The notes: a model not told the origin generated them from the letters alone. A stretch of 21,274 nt of DNA from an uncultured Pedobacter sp. (GCF_946479715.1 NZ_CAMLHF010000090.1:1-21274), one strand, 5' to 3'; positions 1 to 7,904 are shown, counted from the first letter of the stretch. Made by a program: numbers and translations.

Positions 1-456
1 GATAGTTTTTGGGAAGCCCTCGATCATTTTAACGGCCATGTTTGGGCTTCACATAACAACTGCAGAGCGCTTGTGAACCATAACCGTCAGTTTAGTGATG
101 ATCAGATTAAGGCGCTAATAGAACGCGGTGCAGTTATTGGAGGTGCTTTAGATGCCTGGATGATGGTGCCTAACTGGGTACGTGGTAAGTCTACCCCGAA
201 GGATATGAATTGCAATCTGGATGTGATGATTGATCACATAGATCATATTTGCCAATTAGCAGGAAATACCCATCATGTTGGAATTGGTTCTGATCTTGAT
301 GGTGCATTTGGAAAGGAGCAGTGTCCTTATGATTTGGAGACTATTGCTGATCTTCAGAAGATACCTGCATTGTTTAAGGCCAGAGGATATTCGGATGTGG
401 ATATTGAAAATCTGATGAGTGGAAACTGGTTAAGGTTTTTGCGAAAAGCCTGGTAA
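1..456 (+). CDS. Membrane dipeptidase (peptidase M19), C-terminal part, cut by window edge
   Basis: The reading frame is open from base 1 to the TAA at 454-456, so this is the last ~151 residues of a larger protein and the Met at 73 is not the start. Family M19 zinc dipeptidases hydrolyse dipeptides with two metals in a TIM barrel. Visible landmarks are VWASHNNCRAL (bases 40-75), which holds the last zinc-binding His and the following substrate-binding Arg, and GIGSDLDGAFG (284-316), whose Asp matches the conserved (G/S)DFDG Asp of renal dipeptidase. The tail NLMSGNWLRFLRKAW matches the usual helix after the barrel. The earlier metal ligands lie outside the window. The family assignment is firm; the physiological substrate is not known. 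Confidence 0.9.
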   Translation, partial: DSFWEALDHFNGHVWASHNNCRALVNHNRQFSDDQIKALIERGAVIGGALDAWMMVPNWVRGKSTPKDMNCNLDVMIDHIDHICQLAGNTHHVGIGSDLDGAFGKEQCPYDLETIADLQKIPALFKARGYSDVDIENLMSGNWLRFLRKAW

Positions 457-536
457 TTGAGGTGTATAATACCTTAGTCAATAGGTTAATATTTAAACCA
501 CTCTAAAAAGCCTTTTTTATGACAAAGGTCGGTCAG

Positions 537-580
537 AGTCGTTTCAAAGTCGTTAAAGAGTCGTCTGAAAGTCGTTTATT
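537..580. repeat. Four 11-bp tandem repeats, unit AGTCGTTnnnn
   Basis: AGTCGT occurs at 537, 548, 559 and 570, exactly 11 bp apart: AGTCGTTTCAA, AGTCGTTAAAG, AGTCGTCTGAA, AGTCGTTTATT. A degenerate fifth copy (AGGTCGGTCAG) may precede at 526-536. The array lies between the dipeptidase stop and the stop of the convergent small membrane protein. It does not look coding. It could be a slippage-prone spacer or a protein-binding array with the repeats on one helical face; the sequence does not decide between these. Confidence 0.8.
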
Positions 581-712
581 TTATTTAAGCGCCCAATACC
601 CTACGGCCAGCCAGATCAGGCCTTTTATCAGGAAAAACAAAAATCCCCAAACGCCGACTTTTTTCAGCCATTTTAAGATTGCAGCTTTTTTTTCTGAGGT
701 GTTTGTAGTCAT
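581..712 (-). CDS. Small single-pass membrane protein, 43 aa
   Basis: ATG at 712-710 and TAA at 583-581 give a 43-residue protein. It has a polar basic start (MTTNTSEKKAAILKWLKKVG), then a hydrophobic, tryptophan-rich segment of about 20 residues (VWGFLFFLIKGLIWLAVGYW) and ends ALK. This is the layout of the tiny Trp-rich membrane proteins common in Sphingobacteria, whose function is unknown. The coding sense is more convincing than the overlapping plus-strand frame at 519-764, because the protein has a clean membrane topology and ends just before the tandem repeats. It lies about 100 bp downstream of hmuV in the same direction, but no function link can be shown. Confidence 0.65.
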   Translation of the reverse strand: MTTNTSEKKAAILKWLKKVGVWGFLFFLIKGLIWLAVGYWALK

Positions 713-755
713 ACTCTATAATTTACGTTTACTAAGAATGAGATTTAGACTTAAA

Positions 756-771
756 CAAATCTAAAGATTTG
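756..771 (-). terminator. Weak hairpin downstream of hmuV
   Basis: CAAATC-TAAA-GATTTG is a perfect 6-bp inverted repeat with a 4-nt loop. It lies about 40 nt past the hmuV stop and is followed on the minus strand by a short T-rich run. GC content of the stem is low, so it may be only a weak terminator, or part of the promoter region of the small membrane protein that starts at 712. Confidence 0.3.
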
Positions 772-813
772 CTTAATAATTATCAGGTTTTTATGATATA
801 TTATTGTAAAAAT

Positions 814-1602
814 TTAAGTGGCTATTTTAACATCTTTAGGTATAAAGAAATGTTTTAATGTTCGTGGATTGGTGTATACATCCGATTCGATTTCAAATAC
901 TTCGTAAATGTTTTTACTGCTAAGCACTTCTGCGGGGGCTCCGTCATACCATTTTCTTCCATTTTTAAGCAGGAGTATCCTGTCGCCATACTGAGCAGCC
1001 AGGTTAATGTCGTGTAAAATACTGATAACCATAAATCCACGTTTGGCGAGCATCTTGGCAATAGCCAGTGTTTGCTGCTGGTATTGAAGGTCGAGGCTTG
1101 CTACTGGTTCATCCATAAGCAACAAGGCATTCGGTACATCCCATATCTGGGTCAGAACCCGGGCAAGCTGGACTCTTTGTTGTTCTCCGCCTGATAAGGT
1201 AAGGTAGGAACGTTCTGAAAAATCTTTTACCCCTGTAAGTTCCATCGCCTGCTGAATAATTTCTGTATCATTTATAGAAGGATTACTCTTATAATGAGGA
1301 TATCTGCCCATCATTACAATTTCTGTAACCGTAAAGGCCATATTAATCACATTTTGCTGGTTCATTACCCCACGTTTTAATGCAAGCAGGGAGGGACTAT
1401 ATTGCTGAATTTCTTTGTTATGTAGTTTTACAACACCTTTTGATGGTGTTTTTTCTCCGCTCAGCATTTTTAGCAGCGTTGATTTACCGGCACCATTAGC
1501 ACCTAATATCAATAATAGTTCACCTGGTCGGATGCTAAAGGAAACATCTTTGACTAAGGCTCTTCTGCCTGCTTCGAAAGTTAATGAGTCTGCTATCAAC
1601 AT
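814..1602 (-). CDS. hmuV: Heme ABC transporter ATP-binding protein
   Basis: This 262-aa ATPase powers heme import through the inner membrane. It shows Walker A GANGAGKST (residues 34-42), Q-loop Gln near 82-83, signature LSGGEQQR (136-143), Walker B LLLMDEP (160-166) and the switch His in ILHD (197). Length and the sequence around MMGRYPHY are typical of the HmuV/FecE branch of importer ATPases. It starts 1 bp after the hmuU stop, so hmuT, hmuU and hmuV form one translationally tight operon. Heme rather than siderophore or cobalamin is inferred from HmuT and from the heme genes across the divergent promoter. Confidence 0.9.
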   Translation of the reverse strand: MLIADSLTFEAGRRALVKDVSFSIRPGELLLILGANGAGKSTLLKMLSGEKTPSKGVVKLHNKEIQQYSPSLLALKRGVMNQQNVINMAFTVTEIVMMGRYPHYKSNPSINDTEIIQQAMELTGVKDFSERSYLTLSGGEQQRVQLARVLTQIWDVPNALLLMDEPVASLDLQYQQQTLAIAKMLAKRGFMVISILHDINLAAQYGDRILLLKNGRKWYDGAPAEVLSSKNIYEVFEIESDVYTNPRTLKHFFIPKDVKIAT

Positions 1603-1603
1603 T

Positions 1604-2647
1604 TTATATAACCAGCTTTTTCTTGTCCTTAACTAAAATATATAGAAACAATGGGGTGCCCATTAATGCCGTTATTACACCAATAGGAAGTTCTATTGGG
1701 GCAATGATAATGCGGCAAATCATATCTGATATGGTGACCATTAAAGCGCCAAATATGGCTGATGCCGGCAAGACATGTTTGTTGTCGACTCCAATGACTA
1801 ACCGTATGGTGTGCGGAACAAGCAGCCCAATAAAACCGATGATACCCGATACTGCAACAGCTGCACCTACGGCCATAGTTGCAAGTATGACAACATTTCT
1901 TTTTACCACATTAACTTTAAGGCCGAGCTGAGCAGCCTGTATTTCGCCAAGAGAGAAAGCATTTAATGCCTTTCCCATACCGGGAAGTAATAACAGAGGG
2001 ATTAAAACAAAGGGAAGTAAAGAAATTACAGTTTCCCAGGTTGCTCCGGCCAGACTTCCGAGCATCCAGAAAGTGATGTTGCGTAATTGCTGATCGTCCG
2101 CGGCATAGGTTATGAGTCCTGTTAATGCACCTGCGAGTGCATTAATTGCAATGCCTGCCAAAAGCATAGTGGCAACATTAGATTTACCGTCGGTTCTGGA
2201 GATCTGATATACAATTAAAGCTGCAAATCCGGCGCCTGCAAATGCACCGAACGCCATGATATAATAACCCATTATATTGCTTAAGCCAGCAAGAAGGGTC
2301 GCTTCGAGTACAATAACGATCACTGCCATTAAGGAAGCACCTGCCGAAATGCCGATTAGTCCAGGTTCTGCCAAAGGGTTCCTGAAAATCCCCTGCACAG
2401 CTGTACCCGAAATGCCTAGGGCAGCCCCTACCAGTAGCCCGAGTATTACCCGTGGTATTCGTACAATGTTCAGTACCCCTTCATGTTGTATGGATACTGG
2501 TAATTCGCTAAACAATCCGATTTTTTTGCCTAAAATTACCATAACCTCTTTCAAAGGAATTTGTACGGCACCAAGCCCCATGGAAAGTCCTGCGCTAATC
2601 AACAACGCCGCAATAAGCAATATGTATAAACCTGTTTTCTTACTCAC
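1604..2647 (-). CDS. hmuU: Heme ABC transporter permease, FecCD family
   Basis: This is a 347-aa, very hydrophobic protein with the usual FecCD/BtuC architecture of about ten membrane segments. Family landmarks are RIPR...GISGTAVQGIFRNPLAEPGLIG (within residues 63-99), the cytoplasmic coupling region GFIGLLVPHTIRL (271-283) and the C-terminal ELPIGVITALMGTPLF (319-334). It would form a homodimer carrying heme from HmuT into the cytoplasm, driven by HmuV. The start is 3 bp after the hmuT stop. The FecCD family also handles siderophores and B12, so heme specificity is contextual. Confidence 0.9.
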   Translation of the reverse strand: MSKKTGLYILLIAALLISAGLSMGLGAVQIPLKEVMVILGKKIGLFSELPVSIQHEGVLNIVRIPRVILGLLVGAALGISGTAVQGIFRNPLAEPGLIGISAGASLMAVIVIVLEATLLAGLSNIMGYYIMAFGAFAGAGFAALIVYQISRTDGKSNVATMLLAGIAINALAGALTGLITYAADDQQLRNITFWMLGSLAGATWETVISLLPFVLIPLLLLPGMGKALNAFSLGEIQAAQLGLKVNVVKRNVVILATMAVGAAVAVSGIIGFIGLLVPHTIRLVIGVDNKHVLPASAIFGALMVTISDMICRIIIAPIELPIGVITALMGTPLFLYILVKDKKKLVI

Positions 2648-2650
2648 TAT

Positions 2651-3481
2651 TTACCAATTAGCATTTAATTGTGTGATTGCCTGAGCAAGGCGGACCGAAA
2701 AGTTGACTAACAATTCGCCATCCATTTGCACTATCCTTTTGTTTTTGCCTGCATTTGTTAGAGAGACACCAGGCATTTTAAGAATACTATTTATGCCACC
2801 AAGACTTTTATAGCCAAAATCGAACATTAATATGAGGTCTGGATTTGCGTTTACTAAAGATTCTGTGGTATATGGTTTGAATTTCGAAAAACCTTGGGCC
2901 GCATTTTTACCACCTGCAAGCTTGATAATTGCATCCAGATTTGTGTCTTTCCCGGCTACCATCATTGTACCGGCACCTCTGGCATATAAAAAAAGCACTT
3001 TAGGAGATTTTGGATTTTTCTTTACTACTTCCAGAGCCTTATTTACGCTTAATGTTGTTTGTTTAACTAATTCTTCTCCTTTTGGAATGTTATCCAGAGC
3101 GCTTGCCACTTGTCTGATAAAGGCAACGGCACCCTTTGCGGAGTATTCTTGCTTTACTGTAACTACTTTGATCCCTGCAGATTTTAATTGAAATTCTATT
3201 GCATTGGATAGTGCACCTTCAGGAGCGAGAACGAGATCAGGGCTAAAGGAGATTACACCCTCTGCTGATATACTTCGGTTCTGGCTTACTTTGGCAATTT
3301 TATTTACATAGGCTGGATAAGTGCTTGTAACATCTACTGCAACAATCTGTGAGCCGTAGCCTAGCGCGTCTACGGTTTCGGTAAGTGCCCCACTAAGAGT
3401 GATAATGCGTTTTGGTGCGGCTGCAAATGAGGTGTTATAACATAGAATAAGTAGGAGAAAAATATAGAGGGATCTGGTCAT
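2651..3481 (-). CDS. hmuT: Periplasmic heme-binding protein, HmuT-like, with altered ligand site
   Basis: The protein is 276 aa from the chosen ATG at 3481. The frame extends to an ATG at 3514, but the second Met gives a compact signal peptide (MTRSLYIFLLLILCYNTSFA, then AAPK) and leaves room for a leader after the box at 3525-3543. HmuT-type features are KRIITLSGALTETVDALGYG (residues 24-43), the STYPAY segment, SAEGVISFSPDLVLAPEGA (72-90) and GKDTNLDAIIKLAGGKNAAQGF (177-198). In characterised HmuT/ShuT/PhuT proteins heme iron is bound by a Tyr in a VGYxR motif. Here that segment reads VSQNR (65-69), so the Tyr position is Gln67. It may use another ligand, accept heme differently, or carry another tetrapyrrole. 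Confidence 0.85.
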   Translation of the reverse strand: MTRSLYIFLLLILCYNTSFAAAPKRIITLSGALTETVDALGYGSQIVAVDVTSTYPAYVNKIAKVSQNRSISAEGVISFSPDLVLAPEGALSNAIEFQLKSAGIKVVTVKQEYSAKGAVAFIRQVASALDNIPKGEELVKQTTLSVNKALEVVKKNPKSPKVLFLYARGAGTMMVAGKDTNLDAIIKLAGGKNAAQGFSKFKPYTTESLVNANPDLILMFDFGYKSLGGINSILKMPGVSLTNAGKNKRIVQMDGELLVNFSVRLAQAITQLNANW

Positions 3482-3524
3482 TTTTATGTTTTTGTGAGTT
3501 GTTTTCTTTAGCAAAGGACGACTT

Positions 3525-3543
3525 AATTAAAATCATTCCAAAT
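3525..3543. promoter_or_regulatory. Fur-like operator before hmuTUV
   Basis: AATTAAAATCATTCCAAAT is identical at 17 of 19 positions to the much stronger palindrome at 8643-8661 and matches 15 of 18 positions of the symmetrised form ATTTAGAAT-n-ATTCTAAAT. It lies 44 bp upstream of the chosen hmuT start. An AT-rich 9-1-9 inverted repeat in front of heme genes fits a Fur-family iron repressor, but the regulator itself is not in the window, so its identity is inference. Confidence 0.55.
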
Positions 3544-3705
3544 AATTTAATTGGCGTTAACGGTATTGGTATATATTTTTTGTTGCAGCTTTTATTTTCA
3601 TTTTATTGGATTGTTTTGTGTTGTATTTGGTTGTTTATTAGTGTTTTGTGTTTCTTTTTGAAATTGCTCTCCAGCTATCTTTTTCTTCTTTTTTTGGCAA
3701 AATTC

Positions 3706-3738
3706 ATCCTGAATCCGTAAAAACAATCCCGAAATGGT
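3706..3738 (+). promoter_or_regulatory. Shared upstream element with 20-bp direct repeat, copy 1
   Basis: The element reads ATCCT-n5-CGTAA-n5-ATCCCGAAATGGT. It is identical at 22 of 33 positions, at constant spacing, to the element at 8562-8594, including an unbroken 13-mer. ATCC recurs 20 bp apart (3706 and 3726), two helical turns, the kind of direct-repeat geometry bound by AraC-family proteins. It lies 46 bp upstream of the CATATTTG box of the TonB receptor promoter. The AraC-type protein encoded at 6859-7878 is the obvious candidate to bind it. Confidence 0.5.
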
Positions 3739-3783
3739 TAAAAATAATCCTCTTCGCGTTGCTTTATTTCTGACAAATGTAAG

Positions 3784-3817
3784 CATATTTGTGATCTTAT
3801 TTAGACTGATTAAAAAT
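3784..3817 (+). promoter_or_regulatory. Promoter -7-like box plus Fur-like operator of the TonB receptor
   Basis: CATATTTG (3784-3791) is one base from the Bacteroidota -7 consensus TAnnTTTG. Seven bases later comes ATTTAGACTGATTAAAAAT (3799-3817), matching 15 of 18 positions of the symmetrised box ATTTAGAAT-n-ATTCTAAAT. The box would cover the transcription start and ends 15 bp before the ATG at 3833. The same pair, CATATTTG then box, occurs at 8630-8663. Confidence 0.55.
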
Positions 3818-3832
3818 AATAAACTGCAATAC

Positions 3833-6205
3833 ATGTATCCCTGTCATTTCGTTAAAAGGTGTTTGATTTTCTTGTTTGCCTTGTTCAGCTTGCCTGTTTT
3901 TAGCATGGATAAACTGGGGAGTCTGGAGGGTATAATAACAGATGAGAATGGAAAGCTACTCCAGGGAATTGTAGTAACGCTTGAGCCTGACCACAAAAAA
4001 GTACTTAGTGATACAAAGGGGAAATTTAAGATTACCGGACTGTATGGAGGTACTTATAAATTAACAGTTTCGGCTGTAGGATTTGATGCTCAGACAAAGG
4101 AAATAGAAATAGAAATGGGGCGGATGAGCAACATTTCTATTCGGCTTAAGCATGGAAATAACGAGTTGAACGAGGTTAATGTAACCGGTATACATAGTAA
4201 TCCTGATAATTTTATTGACATGACCCGTACTGCGATGCCAAGTAAAGTGATTACACGACAGGAGATTGAAATGATGGGTAGCAGGAGGCTGGATGAAGTA
4301 TTGAAGGAGCAGACAGGGCTTGCCATTGTAAATGATATAGGGTCTGGAAACCGGGCTGTTGGTCTGCAAATGCAGGGTTTCGACAGTGGATATACAATGA
4401 TCATGATAGATGGTCAACCTATGGTGGGGCGGAACAACGGAAATTTTGACCTTTCTCGCATTACAGTCTCAAATATTGAGCGTATAGAAATCATTAAGGG
4501 CGCATCATCCTGCCTGTTTGGTAGTGAGGCACTGGCTGGTGTTGTAAACATTGTAACACGTAAAAATATAAGTCACCCTCAGGGACTGGCTGCGCTGAGA
4601 TATGGAAGTTTTAATATGGTGGATGCAACTTTGGAAGGTGAAACTCCTTTTGCAGGCAAGAGAGGGTCGGCTTATTTATCCGGAAATTATTACCGGACAG
4701 ATGGTTTTAACTCAAACCCTTATTTATCGGACGGAAAAACTGCCCCACCCTTTAATAGCTATGCTTTCCAGGGTAGGGGCAGATATTTACTGAACGACAT
4801 CAGTACGCTAAGTTTTAATGGCCGATTTGTAACCAGACATTCTGAAAATAAGATTGCCTATCAGAACCTTAGTCCGAGTAAGGACGTACTGGACGAATAT
4901 GACCTTAACGGTTCTTTGGCCTTAAACAACAATTTTAGAAATGGCTTAAAACTAAAATCACAATATTACCTGACCAGGTACCAGAACGAACAGCATGTTA
5001 CTGATTTGGAAAGTGGTTTTATTATGCCGGGTAGTGATTTTAAACAATATCTGCATCGTGCCGAAATGCAGCTCTCCAAAAACATGGGGCCTTTATTGGA
5101 GCTAACAGGTGGGGCAGGAGGAGCTTATGAACTGCTGGATAATACTTCTTATAGAGGTAATAAAAGCATGGCCAATTACTTTGTATATGGTCAGTTTGAT
5201 TGGCAGGCCGCTCAAAATTTATCGTTTACCGGAGGTGCCAGATTCGATTATCATGATAAATATGGAGCTAAATTAAATCCAAGCCTTGGCCTACGCTATA
5301 ATGCACTAAAAAACTTAACATTCAGGGCTGCAGTCGGGACCGGATTTAAAACGCCGAACTTTCAGCAGCTGTATATGATTTTTACCAATGTACAGACCGG
5401 ATATTCTGTATTTGGGGCTGAGGAATTCTGGCGTGAAATCCAGATCCTTCAGGAAGCGGGACAGATCATGAGCATTTTCCCAAGCGCCAAGCGTATTGGT
5501 AGTTTAAAACCAGAACGCTCGGTTTCTTACAGTGGTGGGTTTGCCTATAAACCTTTTGGCGCATTGGACCTTGATGTGAATGTATTTTATAATGACATGA
5601 AGAATTTCATTAATTCTGAACAGGTAGCATTTAAAACAAGCGGTCAGCAGATATATTCTTATATGAATATTGCCAAAGCATATACTGCCGGGGCAGAAAT
5701 AGGGGTCAATTATAAAGCTTCGAAATCTATTCATCTTTCGGCCGGCTACCAATTGCTTTATGCTGTAGATAAAGGTGTTGTTGACTCTATAAAGAATGGT
5801 ACTGGCTTGTATGAGCAAGTTTATGATACCGATGCTAACGAAACACGTCGCTCTAAACGTAGTGATTACCTGGGTATGAATAACAGATCGCGACATATGG
5901 CAAATGTAAAGATTAGCTATGCCCATGACGCATCCGGATTAACGGGTTCATTTCGTGTAAACTATAGAAGTAAATATGGTTTTATGGAAGATAACAGGGC
6001 CAATAACTTTCTGGACCCATGGGACAAATTTGTGAAAAGCTTTTTTCTGCTGAATCTGGCAGTTCAAAAAACACTATATAACAAGCATCTGCAGTTGCAG
6101 ATCACTGCAGATAACCTGATGAATTATCGGGATCAGTTAATGCCCGGGCAACAGGGACGTGCCATATTAGGTGGCATTAGCTGGAGATTTTTTAAAGATG
6201 AATAA
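3833..6205 (+). CDS. TonB-dependent outer-membrane receptor, probably heme
   Basis: The protein is 790 aa from the ATG at 3833. The frame stays open to an ATG at 3734, but Met at 3833 begins a proper signal peptide (MYPCHFVKRCLIFLFALFSL, cleaved near PVFS) and lies downstream of the promoter elements. Domains are a carboxypeptidase-regulatory-like fold (about 30-105, GSLEGIITDENGKLLQGIVV), a TonB-box-like ELNEVNVTG (about 111-119), a plug (about 132-245, with VLKEQTGL, MQGFDSGYTMIMIDGQP, GSEALAGVVNIVT) and a 22-strand-type barrel ending SWRFFKDE. GFKTPNFQQLY (504-514) stands where heme receptors carry FRAP-type sequences. It opens a run with heme oxygenase and HmuY-like genes, faces hmuTUV, and would bring heme or a heme carrier's cargo into the periplasm. 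A siderophore substrate is not excluded. Confidence 0.88.
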   Translation: MYPCHFVKRCLIFLFALFSLPVFSMDKLGSLEGIITDENGKLLQGIVVTLEPDHKKVLSDTKGKFKITGLYGGTYKLTVSAVGFDAQTKEIEIEMGRMSNISIRLKHGNNELNEVNVTGIHSNPDNFIDMTRTAMPSKVITRQEIEMMGSRRLDEVLKEQTGLAIVNDIGSGNRAVGLQMQGFDSGYTMIMIDGQPMVGRNNGNFDLSRITVSNIERIEIIKGASSCLFGSEALAGVVNIVTRKNISHPQGLAALRYGSFNMVDATLEGETPFAGKRGSAYLSGNYYRTDGFNSNPYLSDGKTAPPFNSYAFQGRGRYLLNDISTLSFNGRFVTRHSENKIAYQNLSPSKDVLDEYDLNGSLALNNNFRNGLKLKSQYYLTRYQNEQHVTDLESGFIMPGSDFKQYLHRAEMQLSKNMGPLLELTGGAGGAYELLDNTSYRGNKSMANYFVYGQFDWQAAQNLSFTGGARFDYHDKYGAKLNPSLGLRYNALKNLTFRAAVGTGFKTPNFQQLYMIFTNVQTGYSVFGAEEFWREIQILQEAGQIMSIFPSAKRIGSLKPERSVSYSGGFAYKPFGALDLDVNVFYNDMKNFINSEQVAFKTSGQQIYSYMNIAKAYTAGAEIGVNYKASKSIHLSAGYQLLYAVDKGVVDSIKNGTGLYEQVYDTDANETRRSKRSDYLGMNNRSRHMANVKISYAHDASGLTGSFRVNYRSKYGFMEDNRANNFLDPWDKFVKSFFLLNLAVQKTLYNKHLQLQITADNLMNYRDQLMPGQQGRAILGGISWRFFKDE

Positions 6206-6247
6206 ACCATTGAAATAAATATAGTTAACCCTTTAAATAACACCGAT

Positions 6248-6811
6248 ATGTTAAGCACAAACATTAAAGAGGCTACTAAAGAAGCCCATCAGCAATTAGA
6301 AAAAAAAGTGATATTGAAATTGAAATCGATACGCAGTAATGCCGATTACGCAGATCTGTTAAAGCATTTTTATGCTTATTTCAATGCAGTGGAACAAGCT
6401 GTTGCATCCTATATTACTAACGAATTATTACCAGATCATGCAGAGAGAAGGAATTCTGCTTATCTGAAAGCTGATATTGAGCAACTAGGAGGAGATCTTA
6501 ACGATTTGCCAGCTGTGCAGGCTCCACAAATAGGTAATGTAGCTTCAGCACTAGGTGCATTGTATGTAATGGAAGGCTCTATTATGGGGGGTAGCATCAT
6601 TGTACAAATGCTTGCTAAATACGGAATTAATGAAGGAGTATCCTTCTTTTCGGGTTATGGAGAAGCTACCGGTCAGATGTGGGGTAAGTTTGTAGGCGTA
6701 ATGAACACCCAGGTGCAAACCGAAGAGCAGGAAGAACAGGCAATTACTGCTGCCAACGAAACATTTTCTCGCTTTTCTGATGTTTTTGGGGAAGTTTCAG
6801 TTGCTTCATAA
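6248..6811 (+). CDS. Heme oxygenase, biliverdin-producing type
   Basis: This 187-aa all-helical protein has the size and layout of bacterial HO-1-like heme oxygenases. The proximal heme ligand is most likely His14 in ATKEAHQQLEK. The distal helix reads ALGALYVMEGSIMGGSII (101-118), whose flexible glycines are the family hallmark. It would convert heme to biliverdin, CO and Fe2+ in the cytoplasm, releasing iron from imported heme. It lies 42 bp after the receptor stop with no visible promoter between, so it is probably co-transcribed with the receptor. The reductase partner is not in this window. Confidence 0.9.
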   Translation: MLSTNIKEATKEAHQQLEKKVILKLKSIRSNADYADLLKHFYAYFNAVEQAVASYITNELLPDHAERRNSAYLKADIEQLGGDLNDLPAVQAPQIGNVASALGALYVMEGSIMGGSIIVQMLAKYGINEGVSFFSGYGEATGQMWGKFVGVMNTQVQTEEQEEQAITAANETFSRFSDVFGEVSVAS

Positions 6812-6858
6812 TAATAGCTTTCCTATATCATCCCTATTAAAAAACACCAAACAAACTG

Positions 6859-7878
6859 ATGAAGATTAAATCAAAAATAGAAGGGTCGGACGACTGGCTG
6901 TTCATTGAAGAAATTCCTGAACTCTATTCTCCGAATACACCACTTTCGGAGAAGAATGTGAATATAAAAAGTTTACCTGCGCAGAAACTGGTTAATTACC
7001 AGCTTAGTGCAGGCGGGCTTTTTCTGGTTCATTCAACAATGCAGTTCTCTGAACATGTAAAAGTTCTTTCTGAAATTGAGGGAGAGGCCATTACGTCGCA
7101 GTTTATTTTTTATGGTACCAATCCATCTAGTGAAAAAACGAATGACAAAGAAGGAAGAAGGACAGGTAGCAGGCACAATATCAGGTATATACCCTCTATA
7201 AAAGGTAAGTATCCGATGATGTCTGGTATTGAGTATAAATACTTTCTGCTCGTACTTTCCAAACAATACTACTTTCACCTCATCGATCAGCATTCATTGC
7301 TCCATAGCGACTTTGTAAGGGAGATATTAAAAGGAAGATATACCTCTTATGCTGCAAAGGATTTACCTGTTACTACTGAAATGAAACGGGTAATTAATGA
7401 CATCTGTGAATGTAAAAGAAATGGAGAACTTAAGAGACTTCATACCGAATCCAAAATTTTAGAGTTACTGATGCTTCAGCTGGAGCAGATGCAATCTGGT
7501 ATGGCAGAGGTTGACAAGTATATGATTAAACAAGATGACCTTAAAAAGATTGAACATGCCAGGGACATACTTGATGCAGCGTATACCTATCCGCCAACAA
7601 TTATTGAGCTGGCCAAACAGATTACGCTAAACGAGTTTAAACTTAAGCGTGGATTTAAGGAATACTTTGGCACTACCATTTATGGTTATGTAACGAGGTT
7701 AAGAATGGAGGAGGCCAGAAGATTGATCCTGGATGAGAAGAAAAGTATAGGCCAGGTAGCTGCGGCTGTAGGATTTAATCATCAAAGTCACCTTACCGAT
7801 GCCTTTAAGCGCTACTTCGGTATTTTACCCAGCGAAATTAAATCTGATGAAGAACATTCTCTGACACTGAATAAATAA
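6859..7878 (+). CDS. AraC/PchR-type transcriptional regulator
   Basis: The protein is 339 aa. The C-terminal ~100 residues form a double helix-turn-helix AraC domain: first HTH about 247-268 (IIELAKQITLNEFKLKRGFKEYF), then the TTIYGYVTRLRMEEARRLI linker helix, and second HTH about 296-318 (SIGQVAAAVGFNHQSHLTDAFKRYF) followed by GILPSEIK. The N-terminal ~220 residues resemble the ligand domain of PchR-like regulators, which respond to ferric siderophores or heme. It lies inside the heme run, so autoregulatory activation of these genes by incoming substrate is likely. Its best candidate sites are the shared elements at 3706-3738 and 8562-8594. The effector is unknown. Confidence 0.87.
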   Translation: MKIKSKIEGSDDWLFIEEIPELYSPNTPLSEKNVNIKSLPAQKLVNYQLSAGGLFLVHSTMQFSEHVKVLSEIEGEAITSQFIFYGTNPSSEKTNDKEGRRTGSRHNIRYIPSIKGKYPMMSGIEYKYFLLVLSKQYYFHLIDQHSLLHSDFVREILKGRYTSYAAKDLPVTTEMKRVINDICECKRNGELKRLHTESKILELLMLQLEQMQSGMAEVDKYMIKQDDLKKIEHARDILDAAYTYPPTIIELAKQITLNEFKLKRGFKEYFGTTIYGYVTRLRMEEARRLILDEKKSIGQVAAAVGFNHQSHLTDAFKRYFGILPSEIKSDEEHSLTLNK

Positions 7879-7904
7879 CCCCTGAACGTATTAATATAAA
7901 ACCT

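Larger units (their letters stand above)
3515..3832. other. Divergent control region between hmuT and the TonB receptor
   Basis: This gene-free stretch holds, in order: a Fur-like box (3525-3543); CGTTAACG, an 8-bp palindrome at 3555-3562; a strongly T-rich tract on the plus strand (about 3568-3705), which is an A-rich tract upstream of hmuT on the other strand; the 33-bp shared element (3706-3738); and the CATATTTG plus Fur-like box pair (3784-3817). The ORF at 3499-3720 in this stretch is a Phe/Leu-rich by-product of the T-rich tract and I do not treat it as a gene. Confidence 0.7.

Noticed and set aside
457..520. Hairpin-like ACCT/AGGT and GGTT/AACC pairs after the dipeptidase
   Set aside because: The stems are only four pairs, AT-rich and without a clean T-run; too weak to call a terminator.
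519..764. 81-aa plus-strand ORF
   Set aside because: It runs through the tandem repeats and antisense to the small membrane protein, with no recognisable domain or signal; the minus-strand frame is better.
3499..3720. 73-aa hydrophobic plus-strand ORF
   Set aside because: Its Phe/Leu/Ile content follows from the T-rich tract, it covers the Fur-like box, and it has no plausible start context.
3734..3832. 33-residue N-terminal extension of the TonB receptor
   Set aside because: It overlaps the 13-mer element, the CATATTTG box and the Fur-like box, and it would put extra residues before a good signal peptide.
4061..4417. Antisense ORFs inside the receptor gene
   Set aside because: These are shadows of the plug-domain coding sequence, with no domain or promoter.
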